Shown here: one piece after another, positions 46,906 through 58,945 of the stretch
Position numbering within the stretch: position 1 is the stretch's first letter
Layout: each line of letters opens with the position of its first letter
Assembly: GCF_032854445.1 (NCBI RefSeq)
Contig: NC_088295.1
Location: forward strand, 90,929,805 to 90,993,804
Direction of reading: 5' to 3'
DNA: 64,000 nt
Source of the DNA: Liolophura sinensis
Lineage: Eukaryota; Mollusca; Polyplacophora; Chitonida; Chitonidae
Position numbers and translations under genes: made by a program
The notes under the pieces: generated by a model
What the model saw: the letters and a program-made list of their open reading frames with translations, nothing else
What the model was told of the DNA's origin: nothing
Database searches by the model: none

Positions 46906-49900
46906 ATGATGGTTGTTTTTCAGTTCCTGGCCCTAGCAAATCTTGTCGCTCTGTGTACGGCCGGAGCCGGTAAGTACTGTCTCTTCCTCATAAATCGTTC
47001 TTTGACATTCATACATATATGTACAGGTAATGCTTATACGACTGTTTCTAACTACAATATATATTTATGTACATGCATGTATGTATGTACTTATGTGTAT
47101 ATGTTTTCTCGGGGTTTTACGTCCTACTTAAAAATGTTTCAGTCATTAGGTTTGTGTTCCTTTACTGTGTCTTCTTGTGGCGGGGCGAGTCTATGCCACC
47201 ACTGAAGTATCATGCCGAAGACACCAGATATGACAGCCCACCTAGTCACATTATACTGACACCGAGTCAAACAGTCCTGTTTCCCTGCTCTAACCTCTGT
47301 GCGCTGAGCGCCAGGCGAGGCAGAAACAAATGCCATTTTTGAAGTCTTCGGTATGATCCTGCCCGGGTTTGATCCCAGGCGAACGCTTTAACCACCTACA
47401 GTATGGGAGGAGTTTTATTGATTTATTATATCGGGCTTAATCTTTACGAAGGCGGTCAGGTGTGTGAGTGGAGCTAACATCGATTTAATTGTTACAATAC
47501 CTCATCATTTCTTATTGCCTCGATGGGTCATCAAGGAAGACTCCATTTTGTCTATAGACTACATATACAAGAACTTGTCTATCTTCTACAAGGCCTATAT
47601 ATCTTTTTATGGCTAGTAAAATTAAACATTTTGTGTCTTCATTTTCAACAACTTGCGGGTCCAAGGCTGAGCACATACGTGTTACCAATGGCCAATAACT
47701 ACTGTACTAAAGGTTGATGCGCTCCGCAAAGCGACATGTAACGGACAAAATGCGGTTGTATGTCACGAAAGAATACGCCACAGCTGCTAAGTCTTAAAAC
47801 ATGTAACTAACTGATGGTATTTTATTGTCAGTGTTTTGCAACGTGTGACAAACACAATATGGAGAAAGATTTTGAGCAATCTGGCCCCAAACAAACTTAA
47901 ACTTCCGTCCTTCAAAACCTGAACGCTCGCGACCCATCTTGTTAGGAGCACAAAGTTCCCCACTTTAAGCTATGCATGTGCATGTGGCATACTTCAAGCT
48001 CTACATTTGACCTGTCTGTCTGTTTATCATATTGTACAGCATGTTCAGTATATGCTATTTGCTAATTACATTTTCTTTCTTCTTTCCAGGCAACTCATTT
48101 GACAGGAGCGTATGTAAGTCATATATTAAGACAGTGTACTCTCTGCTCTTAGTTACATGCAAGCTTTATATTTGTTCATACCAATTGAATATCGGTAATA
48201 GTTTAACTGGTAAGGCCCACGCTGTTGTGAATAACCACATCGACATGATGGAGGAGACACACTGGACGATTTTTAACAGGCACTTTGAACGTATGTGAAG
48301 GGAGGAATGAACAAGAGACACCTCAGCTTTGGCCCCAATCCCTTTAGTCGGACATGGTTTCTCTTGTAATACAAGAGTAGGAAGGAATGAACAAGAGACA
48401 CCTCTACTTTGGCCCGAATCACTTTAGGCCAGCATGGGTTCTCTTGTAAAACGAGAAAAGGAAGGAATGCACAACAGGTACCTCGACATGATGGAGGAGA
48501 CACACTGGACGATTTTTAACAGGCACTTTGAACGTATGTGAATTTTCACTTTTGAACTGTACAAATACAATCCCAAATACCCCAGTTTAATTACCGGGGT
48601 CATAAACACTTCATGCAAAGGGGGATCGAACTCAAGAGTTTTAGCTAGAATTCGTTTTTCGTTCTTTGTGGCACAGCGAGACAAAGTCTACGTTAATCCA
48701 CAGCCACACGGTGTGACTTGTGTGATGTTGAACCCTTGAATTCGAAATAGAATATATGCTGTTTCGCAAACCGTGTTCCACACGTTACAATTTGTCGAGT
48801 GTCACGAATTATATGAACATTACGTTTCGTTTTATTTTTCGACTATTCCTTACCAAAAATCGCACACTGTGTTAGCAGCTTGAATAACGTAGTGTTCAAC
48901 TACATTCATTTATTTATTTGATTGGTGGAGCATGTAGGAATTAACAACAGGCACCTCACTTTTGACCCCAATCATTTTAGGCGGGCATGGCTTCTGTTGT
49001 GATACAATAGTACAAAGGAATGAACAATAGGCACTTCTGCTTTTGCCCCAGTCACTTTAGGCCGGCATGGCTTCTCTTGTGATACAAGAGTAGGCAGGAA
49101 TGAAGAAGAGACACCTCAACTTTCGCCCCAGTCACTTTAGACCGTCATGGTTTCTCTTGTGACACAAGAGTAGGCAGAAATGAACCACAGCCACAACAGC
49201 TTTGGCCCCAGTCACTTTAGGTCGGCATGGTTTCTCTTGTGATACAAGGGCAAGCAGGAATAAACAACAGGCATCCCAGACTTGGCCTCATCACTTTAGG
49301 CCGCCATGATTTCTCTTGTGATACAAGAGTAGGCAGGAATGAAAAACAGGAACCTTAGCTTTATCCCCAGTCACTTTAGTCGGACATGGTTTCTCTTGTA
49401 ATACAAGAGTAGGCAGGAATAAACAATGGGCACCTCAGCTTTGGCCCCAATCACTTTAGGCGGGCATGGTTTCTCTTCTTTATACAAGAGTAGGAAGGAA
49501 TGTACAAAAGGCACCTCAGCTTTGAGCCCAGTCAGTTTAAGTGTGCATCGTTTCCCGTGTCAACTCGAAGATTCACAATCATGTATTCTTATATATAGCA
49601 CTGTATACCTGAGCAGTACAGGTGTGTGTGTGTGGACTCAACTCTTTTTAATTATACTCTAGTCGATGACCCATCAAAATGGCCACCAAGGTTCTGCGCA
49701 GGTCTAAACCAGTCCCCTGTGGACATCTGTACTGACGATGTGATACCCAACCCCACCCTTGGTAACATCGTCTACACCAACATAAACAAGAAGTCTTGTA
49801 CACCGCTAACCTTGATCAACTTCGAAGGAGAACAAGGTAAGACTCCTGCTTGTCATCATAACACCTATCCTTGTTGTCATACTTTACCGATTCCTTCGCT

Positions 49901-52900
49901 GAATATGATCTGAAATCTTACTATAGCTTTATAATTTTGCGGACTGAAATATTCCACATTCTACCATTACTTACAGAATGTCTGATATTCTTTCAGGTGT
50001 TAATTTGGCACTGTGTGGGGTGCAAGTTTATTGTATGATACTAGAACAATGTGTTTTTTCCTTTTTTAAGAGCTATACTGGGCGCTTATAATTATGCCGA
50101 GGCACCAGTATACCAGCCCATAAGAGCCAATCACGGGACAAAACGGGCGAATAACGTCACTCGATTGGCTGGGTTAGGCTGGCGACACTCAATGTTTCCT
50201 CATAGCCATAAGCACCCATTATCGTCATCTTTTCACATTTACACAGAGTATGGCTTGAAAGATAATCTTCTGCAACTTTTCCCTTTCCCGTCCTATTGGA
50301 GGAGGGTAGGGGTGTGATGGTGTGGTGAGGTGTGGGGCAGTGGGGTGGGTGGTTTATGTCTTTGGGTTAGGAAATTTGAGGGTATGTAAATTCAACTCAG
50401 AAGTAAGTGAAGTAAACAAAACGAATCCCCTTAGGATCACAAATACTATGGTATTATATTTGATGAAGAATATACGCCGCATTTTTGTTCTTTGGTGATT
50501 ATCATTTGTTTTTTGTGGGAACCTTTACATGTAGCACATAAAAAGATAAGAACTCATAGTCACACTGAAATGTGATTATTGTTTCGCTCTGTTTCAGCGA
50601 AAGTTGAAGGCTTTGACCACACGGTGACGATCAGTGAAGGCGGACTGCCAGCAGATCAGTACCGTATTGAACAGCTACATTTCCACGTGGGCTCAAAGAA
50701 CAATAGGGGATCCGAGCACGACATCAACGGCAAATTCTTCCCGGCTGAGGTGAACAAAATAATGTTCCGGTATCCCTAATTTTATCACTGTATTAGAGGA
50801 TACATTGTCTGAATAGCAGTACCTGTAAGAAAAATATGATTTGATGCTACAAGATATTGCAGGATATCACTGTTGGTAAGAGTAAATAAGTCGAAGTATA
50901 AAGAGCATGCTACAAAATATCACAGTAAAACTGAAGGTATGAGGTGAGGAGAATGGTACAGAACAGTATTCAGAACAAACTTCACAACAGACTGTACACA
51001 AACAAGCAAAACAAACCTCACAACAGACTGTATAACAACATGCACAACAAACCTCACAACAGACTGTGCAACAGTATGCAGAATAAACTGCACAACAGAC
51101 TGTACAGAAACATGCAAAACAAACCTTACAACAGACTGTATAACAACATGCACAACAAACCTCACAACAGACTGCACAACAGCATGCACAGCAAACCTCA
51201 CAACAGACTGTGCAACAGTATGCAGAACAAACTTCACAACAGACTGTACAGAAACATGCACAACAAACCTCACAACAGACTGCACAACAACATGCACAAC
51301 AAACCTCACAACAGATTGTGCAACAGTATGCAGAATAAACTGCACAACAGAGTGTACAGAAACATGCAAAAGAAACCTTACAACAGACTGTACAGAAACA
51401 AACAAAACAAACCTCACAACAGATAGTGCAACAGTATGCAGAATAAACTGCACAACAGAGTGTACAGAAACATGCAAAAGAAACCTTACAACAGACTGTA
51501 CAGAAACAAACAAAACAAACCTCACAACAGACTGTATAACAACATGCACAACAAACCTCACAACAGATTGTGCAACAGTATGCAGAATAAACTGCACAAC
51601 AGAGTGTACAGAAACATGGAAAAGAAACCTTACAACAGACAGTACAACAGCATGCACAGCAAATCTCACAACAGATTGTACAGAAACATGCACAACAAAC
51701 CTCATAAGATAATCATCAGCATGCACAACAAACCTCACAACAGATTGTACAGAAACATGCACAACAAACCTCATAAGATACTGTACAACAGCATACACAA
51801 CAAACTTCACGACATATCGTATAACAGCATGCACAACAAACCTCACAACAGATTGTGCAACCGACTGAAGAACAGAATGCACGTGACCACTCCACCCACA
51901 AATATAACAGTCACTGTATACATGATAAATGTTTTACTATGGCCTTAAACAGAAATAAAATATTTCTTTAATACTTCAGTGCCTTTTAAATTTAGGTGAT
52001 TTTCCCCGCGACCCCTCTACGTATAAACAAACAAGTATGGTGGTTAGCAATGATTAAAGTGAAAGACAGCACCTGCTTCATGTTTATGTCCAATGAAAAA
52101 CTAGTACTGAAAGTATCTTCAACCGGCATTAACTATTTTTTAGATTTTTTTCAATCCAGTAAAAGTTTAGTGAAACTTCATCTTGACCCAGCTTCAGCAC
52201 GTCTCCATTATCGAGAGCAGGGTGACGTCACGTTTACTTTAGCTCTCTAACGCCGAGAGTATTTTGCGTATAATAGTCTAAGCAGTAGCCTATGGCAAAT
52301 AAAAGTTGTGGACTTCGGCGATGAAGGCCCAAGTAATAATATAGCTTTCTTGGAAATTGGACATACTGGAAGAATACTTCTTCCACTGCTTTAACTGTTT
52401 ATGCAGTAGGCCTACTATATCACCTTCAAGGAACTCCAGCGACCGTGTTTAAATAGACTAGCTGCCGATGCATGGTCGGGGTACTCCTGGTTCAGGTCGT
52501 CGCCTCCTGAGGGATTGTGCCTTAGATTTTGACCCCTATTAAATGTCTACAAAATTACAATAGGATTGTTGCACAACTAGATTCATGCTAAATTCTGACT
52601 CAAATGGAAATAAATCTAAGCATCACTTAGGCTGAGCTTGGCATTCGGCTGAATTTTATGCTTCAGTGTTGTATCGGTGGATTCTAACATGAAAGCAACC
52701 GTGACCTAGTATCGCAGATGTCAGGGAGAGCCCGTCGGCTTGAACACAGCGTTTCAATAATTTTAATTTATTTTATCAAAGGAAACAGAAAAACACATCC
52801 CTTGCATGCGAGAAAGACGAAGGAGCAAAATTTACATTCTCCAGTTGTAATGACTTCAAAGAAAAAATATGTATCATAAGATTTAATTAATTTTAAGCGT

Positions 52901-55900
52901 TGTCCTGTGAGATGCTGTCTTCCTGTTCCAATTCTTTCGGCATCCCTAATGAATTTTGCTCTGATACTGATATTTGTTACTTAGAAACTGCTGACTAAAC
53001 GCTAAAATGAGCAACAAAAATATTTTTGGGGAGATGAATACGGTTTGGTCCAAGACGGTGTGCTACTGCCTGGCATAATTTGTGATAGAGTCACTGAATA
53101 TTACACGGCTTGTAGGCCAAAATCAAATGATTTTACGTCTGTGGTGATCTGTGGCCTGATACAGACCTGCCCCACGACACTCTGAGAAATGACCCTTCGG
53201 CTACACATAACCGAGTCGTTGTAAACGATCTCAAAATGATATCTTATGCAGTAGTTTATCCAAGCTTAGGTCGTGCAATCTTATACCAACGTGTTTGATT
53301 GGATAAAATTCTCAAGATGGCTGCCTCGACTCACACCAGCCATTTGTGCAGTATTGTCATTTTGTTCTACATGTGATTCGGTGAAATCTCATTAAAATAA
53401 TAAAGTATGATACTTTGTAGAAAACTTGGGTATCCTGCTTTCGATTCAGTCATTTAAGTGAATAAATGGTCAATTTGTTGGTTTGTTTCAGATGCATGTG
53501 GTTTTCTATTCCTCGGACTACGAGAACTACACAGCGGCACAAAACAGGCCTCAAGGTCTGGCCGTTTTGACTGTCTTATTTAAGGTAAGTCTTTTCTTGA
53601 AAATGATTCGGTCACTTCATAATACATGATGATGTTAAGTCTACGATTGGTACAAGTTGGCAAATGTAAGCCATTTGAGTGTGTTTTGTATAAAATTTTA
53701 TCCATGACGATTGACATCGTATGTTTAAATAATGTTACTAAGATGTGAAAAGTGCCAGTTTTCGCATGCTACTGCCCTGTTTTATAAGGAGATGAACTAC
53801 AATTCGCTACCTCAGCTCACGCCGTGTATCTATTCTGAAAAAAGAAACTTTATAATGATTATATTAATTTCACGTCTTACATTTGTATTGCTGCAGATCA
53901 GTAGAGACGATAACCACAACTATGAGCCAATAATAGATAAAATATGTGACATCCCACATCCTGGTAAGTCAAGGCAGAACACAAATCTTAACAATGAGGA
54001 TTTCATTAAGTTAATAGAATGTTGGTCAGAATTCCATTATTTAATAGTTTAGCGATTTATCTGTTCTTCCCACCATAGTTTTCAGAAATACATATCAGCA
54101 CTTTTCCAATCACTAACAAGGAACTCGGTCTTGAATGTGATGTCCTCGTCATATCAAAACTGTACGCGATCTTTTGAATCTTGAATTAATTATTTATTCG
54201 TGAATAAAAAGGGCCCCAACGTCTCAGTTAACGCAGATGTTACTTGCTCATCCACAGCAGTCGATCTTCTCTAGGCGCCATATTGCAATCGGATCGGCTG
54301 TACTGCAGGCAAAATAAAGTTTTGGGACGTGTGGATTAAAACAAAAAGATGTACACCAGTTAAAGGATGAAGACAGCTCATTTGGGGGCGTTGATTTTAA
54401 ATATGCATTGAATTTAATAATGAGTAAAATCAATTATTATCAACTATTGTTGAAATAGAAAATACCCTTAATTTAGGAAGAGCAGGTGAAGTTAGCCAAG
54501 CACGGCATCACATGATTCAAAATGACGGCTGATGACGTCAGCATGTTCTCTAAGTGGTGTGCAGGTTAGGTTCGTGTTAGGTGTGGATTTACAGTTCATT
54601 ATGATTCACAGAGAACAGGGTCAAAGGAAGTCAGTACTACTTCGAAACTAAACCTGTTTGTGTGGCGCATAATGTGTAAACACGTTGAGCACGTCACAGC
54701 AAAAACCACCAGATCAGAAAGGTTAACATGGAAGATGGGAACGTGGCCATTTTCGTGAAAGACACAAGTTAGTGATAAAAGACCACATGCTATTATCAGT
54801 TGGACTTCATGTAAGCTATGTATTCTGCACACAAAGTCATTTTATGCATATTGGTATCATAAAACAATCCCACGATGCTATATCTCGCCGTACACGTGAT
54901 TGCACATGTGACATACAGTGTCTGATTTGATTTCAGGTGATACCGCAGAGGTGGAGCCCTTTGCCATTAGGGACCTTCTACCTGACGACATCAAACACTG
55001 GTACAGATATCGAGGAAGTCTCACAACCCCACCGTGTTCCCAAAGTGTTATCTGGACCATCTACAAGGATCTGGTCAAGATATCAGAGAGACAGGTAAGC
55101 TGGAGTGTCATATAGGCCATCCACATAGAACTGACCAATCAGAGAGACCTCAGACCTCGTGCTACACGATTCAAAGATAGCCATGTTAGGAAGACAGTTC
55201 TGGCCCCAGCTGATTTATCCTCAACCTCATTGGTGTTAGCTACATGGAGAGCAAAGTCAGCTTTGTTAGAGGGTTTTACTTAACTTTTCAAAAGATGTGT
55301 CTACATCAAATAATCCCATCTCACTGACGATTACTTAGCCAGCATGAAGCAGTGTGGAAATTGCATCATGGACATTTGGTGTCCTAAAAGTTGTATGAAA
55401 TATTTTTCTAGGATTCGGTCACAGGTGACGTTAGGATATAATTATAAAGAAACAATTGCGATTTTAGTTCTGCTAACTGTTTCAAGAAAGCCGTTAATAC
55501 AAGTAAGCGAATATTGTTGTTTTTGTATGTCATCTGTGTTTTCTGTGTATTATGCAAACTATGAGTAATCGAGAACTAATAATTATATTCATGTTCACTT
55601 TGATACTAGGACGCTAGTATAGGGTACCGAATGATGTTGATAAACCAAGAAAATTGTTTCCATAATGTCTTGATAGTTATACAAATGTTATTAAATGTTA
55701 TAAAATGAATTAATGGTACTTGATGTTTTCATAAAGCACAAAGGCAATGGTAGTCAACGTCTCCATTCAGATCGAATTATTGTCCTTGTTTTATTGCAGT
55801 TGGACAAGTTTCGCAAGTGTTTGTTTACTGACGAGTCTCTATACAGCGAAAATGGTGAGAGAGTAATAAACAATTTCCGGCCTCCTCAGCCACTAAATGG

Positions 55901-56267
55901 CCGTCTGATAGAGGAGAACAAAGACGCGTGCTCCCCAAAACACTGTGACGACAACGGAAATAACGGGGATGGAGACAACGGCAGACTAGCGCGATATCGC
56001 CACAGGAACAACAGACCTGCTAGATGCGAAGGGAAATCACGTGAAAATGGCGATGATAACGGATGTGAGGACCGTCGCGAGTGTTACGGGGACTGGGAAC
56101 GCTATGAACGCAATGGAAACGGAAACGGGAATGGCAACGGAAACGGGAATGGCAACGGAAAGGAGAATGGCAACGGAAAGGGTAATGGAAACGGAAAGGG
56201 GAATGGCAACGGGAACGGAAACGGCAACGGAAATGGGAATGGCAATGGTAACGGAAATGGTCGCTAG
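46906..56267 (+). CDS. Nacrein-like secreted alpha-carbonic anhydrase with C-terminal Asn-Gly repeats
   Basis: Eight exons (46906-46969, 48090-48113, 49663-49836, 50598-50749, 53492-53584, 53897-53963, 54937-55094, 55800-56267) join in frame to 399 residues. Residues 1-20 are a signal peptide (MMVVFQFLALANLVALCTAG). The alpha-CA domain spans about 30-300: NQSPVDI, a His64-type proton shuttle in GFDHTV, Zn ligands in QLHFHVG (two His) and EMHVV (third), the SEH glutamate, and the substrate-pocket threonine in SLTTPPCSQ. So the CO2 hydratase site looks intact. Trp97 is replaced by Val. Two cysteines in RFCAGLNQSPVDIC and one in PPC fit an extracellular, disulphide-bonded CA. The tail (300-348) is Asn/Asp/Arg-rich with five Cys, then 25 dipeptides, mostly Asn-Gly. 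Nacrein supplies bicarbonate for shell carbonate and its Asn-Gly repeats are thought to bind Ca or regulate crystal growth. In classical pearl-oyster nacrein the repeat interrupts the CA domain; here it follows it. Confidence 0.93.
47095..47395 (-). mobile_element. SINE family B (variant) in nacrein intron 1
   Basis: On plus it reads CGGGGTTTTACGTCC, TTTCAGTCATTAGG, TGTCTTCTTGTGGCGGGGCG, CTCTAACCTCTGTGCGCTGA and a tRNA-like reverse head (CCCGGGTTTGATCCCAGGCG, AACGCTTTAACCACC). It is the same variant as 39325-39609. Confidence 0.8.
48238..48541. repeat. ~60-bp duplication flanking two minisatellite units
   Basis: GACATGATGGAGGAGACACA + CTGGACGATTTTTAACAGGC + ACTTTGAACGTATGTGA occurs at 48242-48299 and again at 48485-48541. 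Between them are two copies of the 80-bp unit that makes up the array at 48935, so the block was probably duplicated by unequal exchange. Confidence 0.9.
48935..49565. repeat. Minisatellite, ~80 bp unit, ~8 copies, nacrein intron 2
   Basis: Units are GGAATGAACAAGAGACACCT, then CAGCTTTGGCCCCAGTCACTTTAGGCCGGCATGG, then TTTCTCTTGTGATACAAGAGTAGGCA. CTCTTGT-GATA-CAAGAG is a hairpin in each unit. Two more copies lie at 48300-48480. Confidence 0.95.
50960..51875. repeat. Minisatellite, 36 bp unit, ~25 copies, nacrein intron 4
   Basis: The unit is CACAACAGACTGTACAGAAA + CATGCACAACAAACCT. The length is a multiple of three and the consensus has no stop in one frame on each strand, giving open frames of 160-170 codons on plus and 320 on minus with a 12-residue periodicity. 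No splice acceptor ties it to the gene, so it is treated as intronic. Confidence 0.95.
51880..53491. other. Rest of nacrein intron 4
   Basis: No second exon was found here; the third zinc His exon resumes at 53492. The AT-rich sequence holds no recognised element. Confidence 0.45.
56112..56261 (+). repeat. Asn-Gly coding repeat of the nacrein tail (6-bp unit, 25 copies)
   Basis: It encodes residues 349-398: eight NG pairs, then KE, NG2, KG, NG2, KG and ten NG pairs. Codons vary (AAT/AAC, GGA/GGC/GGG/GGT), so the peptide is kept although the DNA has diverged, suggesting selection on the protein. Three Lys replace Asn at spacings of 3 pairs. Confidence 0.95.
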
Positions 56268-56401
56268 ATTAGTCCTACGTTATACCACAAGAACATGATT
56301 AACGGTCTGAATTAGTTACCAGGTGTCTCTGAGGAAACTTTGTTTTTCTAGACCTAATTGATTTCAGTCTCTCTTGCAATTTTAAAGTCTTTGTGTTTTA
56401 A

Positions 56402-56407
56402 ATTAAA
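56402..56407 (+). promoter_or_regulatory. Possible poly(A) signal ATTAAA of nacrein gene
   Basis: A variant ATTAAA lies 135 bases after the stop; no AATAAA is nearer. Weak evidence. Confidence 0.3.
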
Positions 56408-56409
56408 TG

Positions 56410-57235
56410 CGTCAATGTATCATATACTTAGTATAAGAAGATGTCATGTAGTAAAGTTTAAAGCCCGAACTGATTCACTTTGCAGTTGTGTCTGTGTATT
56501 TAAACACCATCAGATTGGTTGTCATAAAATTGAATATATGAGTAGCTTTACTTCTGCTTCACGACATGTCCGGTATGGGTCTGATCCGGTGTAATGTCCA
56601 GTCCAACATATAAGGCATTGGCCTGGGGCATCGGAGGGCAATGGGGTTCGTAATTTTTACCAAGTCTAGGTGTTGTTATGATATTTACATGCTATATGAA
56701 GACAACTAGCTAAAGGTCTACACCCTGCCAACCACTAGTTAATGCTATGCACGCTTAAGTCACCCAGTTCACTGGGTGGACACCATGCTCGTCATCTCTG
56801 ACACAATCTTGTGATGGCGGGAACACCCTATACATTTGGCGGTGATTAGACCAAAGTCATGTTCACGATGGCGTATAGCACCAAGTCACTAAACAAAAGA
56901 CTTTCACGCCTCATGCTAGGGTCTCAGTTGCCGGCTTGGAATGTAGTTATGCGTAGAAAAGGTGCTGTCTTTCAGCTACCGTCTCTATTGTGGTTAACAA
57001 CAAGGGGACGTAACTCTAAGAAAACAGTCGTATTCGATACAAAAGTCAAAAATATATATCAGACAAGCAGTGGTTCTTTACATTAGAGACAGCGTATGTG
57101 CATGTGTGTATAGCTACAGCCAACACAGCGTTACATACTTTCTACTGAGTCATACTTTGTCTCAACACCGGTTCCTTTACAGTTATTGCCACAGATTAAA
57201 ACAGACCACAAAAACACCAATGTCAGCACAGTTAT
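56410..57235. other. Stretch between nacrein gene and next array
   Basis: No gene recognised. An open frame at 56859-57086 begins MFTMAYSTKSLNKRLSR and has protein-like composition, but no domain or splice support. Confidence 0.4.
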
Positions 57236-57239
57236 TACC

Positions 57240-58198
57240 ACAAATTCTATCGGAGCCATTTCACAGGTATTTCAGCAAAATAAAAAAGACAAGCACCAAT
57301 GCAGTTTTTAACACGAATCCCAACACAGTTATAAACACAACTACATGTGCCAATGCGTCTATTAACACAAGTACAAACACATCCATTAAAAGAAACACCG
57401 ATGTCAACCCAGATATTCACCACCAATCGCAACACAGCTGTGGAGATAAACTCAATATTGTACAGCAGAAGACACAAATGTCAACACAGTCATGAACACG
57501 AAGGCCACTACAGTCCTGAACACGAATACTAACACAGCAATGAACACAAACACCAACACAGCAATGAACACGAATACATATACCAACACAGCTGTGAACA
57601 CGAATACCAAGAGGCATTACCATAAATACTAACACAGTCATGAACACGAAAACCAACTCTGCCTCGAACATGAAAACCAACACAGTTATGAACACGAATA
57701 ACAACACAACCATGAACACAAATACATATACGAACATAGCTGTTAACACGAGTTATGAACACGAATACCAAAACAGCTATGAAAATTAATACCAACACAG
57801 TTACAAACACGAATACCAACACAGTTATGAACACGAATACCAACACAGCTATGAACACGAATACAAACACAGCCATGAACACAAATACATATACAATCAC
57901 AGCTGTGAACACGAATACTAAAACAGACATTAACACGAATACATATACCAACGCAGCTGTGAACACGACTACCAACACAGCTGTGAACACGAATACCAAC
58001 ACAGTGATGAACACAAATACCAACACAGCCATGAACACGAATATGTGTACCAACACAGCCATGAACACGAATACATATACCAGCAAAGCTGTTAACACGA
58101 ATAACAACACAGATCTTAACATGAATACCAACACAGTTAAGAACACGAATAAAAGCACAGCCATGAACACGAATACAAACACAGCTATGAACCGATTC
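57240..58198. repeat. 24-bp minisatellite coding for Asn-Thr repeats if translated
   Basis: The unit is AACACGAATACCAACACAGC/T + TATG (24 bp), ~35 degenerate copies. One plus frame stays open from 57755 into the following array (221 codons) and would read NTNTNTAM repeats; minus frames are also open. There is no start context, signal peptide or splice evidence. Confidence 0.93.
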
Positions 58199-58535
58199 GA
58201 TTCGGCTAATTCTCATATTCTCCTCAGACACGACACATTTCATGCGAGAGTGGAACAGGCACCCTTTCTGGCAGATTCGGCCCACGGGTTTTCTTATATT
58301 CTGATCAGAGACGACACATTTCATGCAGGAGTGGACCAGGCACCATCTCTGGCTGATTCGCCTAACCGCTGTTTACATATTCTCAGCAGACACGAGTTAT
58401 TTCAAGCAGGAGTGCAATAGGCACCCTCTCTAGCCGAATCGCCTAACCGCTGTTCACATATTCCCATGGATATTCCATGTGCAGTCATGGCACATTTCAA
58501 GCAGGAGAGCAACAGGCACCCTCTCTGATCGACTA
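58199..58535. repeat. Tandem repeat, ~88 bp unit, 4 copies
   Basis: Copies run GATTCGGCTAACCGCTGTTC, CATATTCTCAGCAGACACGA, CATTTCATGCAGGAGTGGAA, CAGGCACCCTCTCTGGC with moderate divergence. It follows the 24-bp array without a gap. Confidence 0.9.
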
Positions 58536-58764
58536 GGCTAACCGTTGGTCTCACAGCAAGCGGTCGGTGATTTGCTGGCTCTATTGATGATGTTGTCATA
58601 TTTGTAACGGACTGTTCGCCAGTCACGCCTCCAGATTATAGCTAGCCTATCAGGAAGCAAGATTTGACGACAACATGGCTGACCTGGTGTTATCCGACAA
58701 AAACTCCATATCACAGCTCTGATGTGTTGGTTCCCGTGGAACATCTCTTAACATTGTTCAATTT

Positions 58765-58945
58765 TGAACAATTCATCTTAATGTAGCCCCAGACAAAGGT
58801 GTTCACCTTATGTAGTCCCAGACAAACGTGTTCATCTTATGTAGCCCCAGACAAACGTGTTGATCTTATGTAACCCCAGACAAACGTGTTGATCTTATGT
58901 AGCCCCAGACAAACGTGTTCATCTTACGTAGCCCCCAGACAAACC
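58765..58945. repeat. Tandem repeat, ~30 bp unit, ~6 copies
   Basis: The unit is TTCATCTTATGTAGCCCCAG + ACAAACGTGT, with first and last copies diverged. Confidence 0.95.

Noticed and set aside
48090-48113. Alternative donor for nacrein exon 2 at GAGC|gtatgt
   Set aside because: It would leave phase 0 and break the frame with exon 3 (acceptor 49662); GTAT|gtaagt gives phase 1 and a continuous protein.
50920-51948. Long open frames on both strands with 12-residue repeats
   Set aside because: They are the frame-neutral 36-bp minisatellite inside nacrein intron 4. There is no splice site, start context or peptide diversity, and both strands are open equally.
57529-58420. 200-codon frames with Asn-Thr or Val-Phe repeats
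   Set aside because: Explained by the 24-bp array; plus and minus frames are open for the same reason and neither has a signal peptide or splice support.
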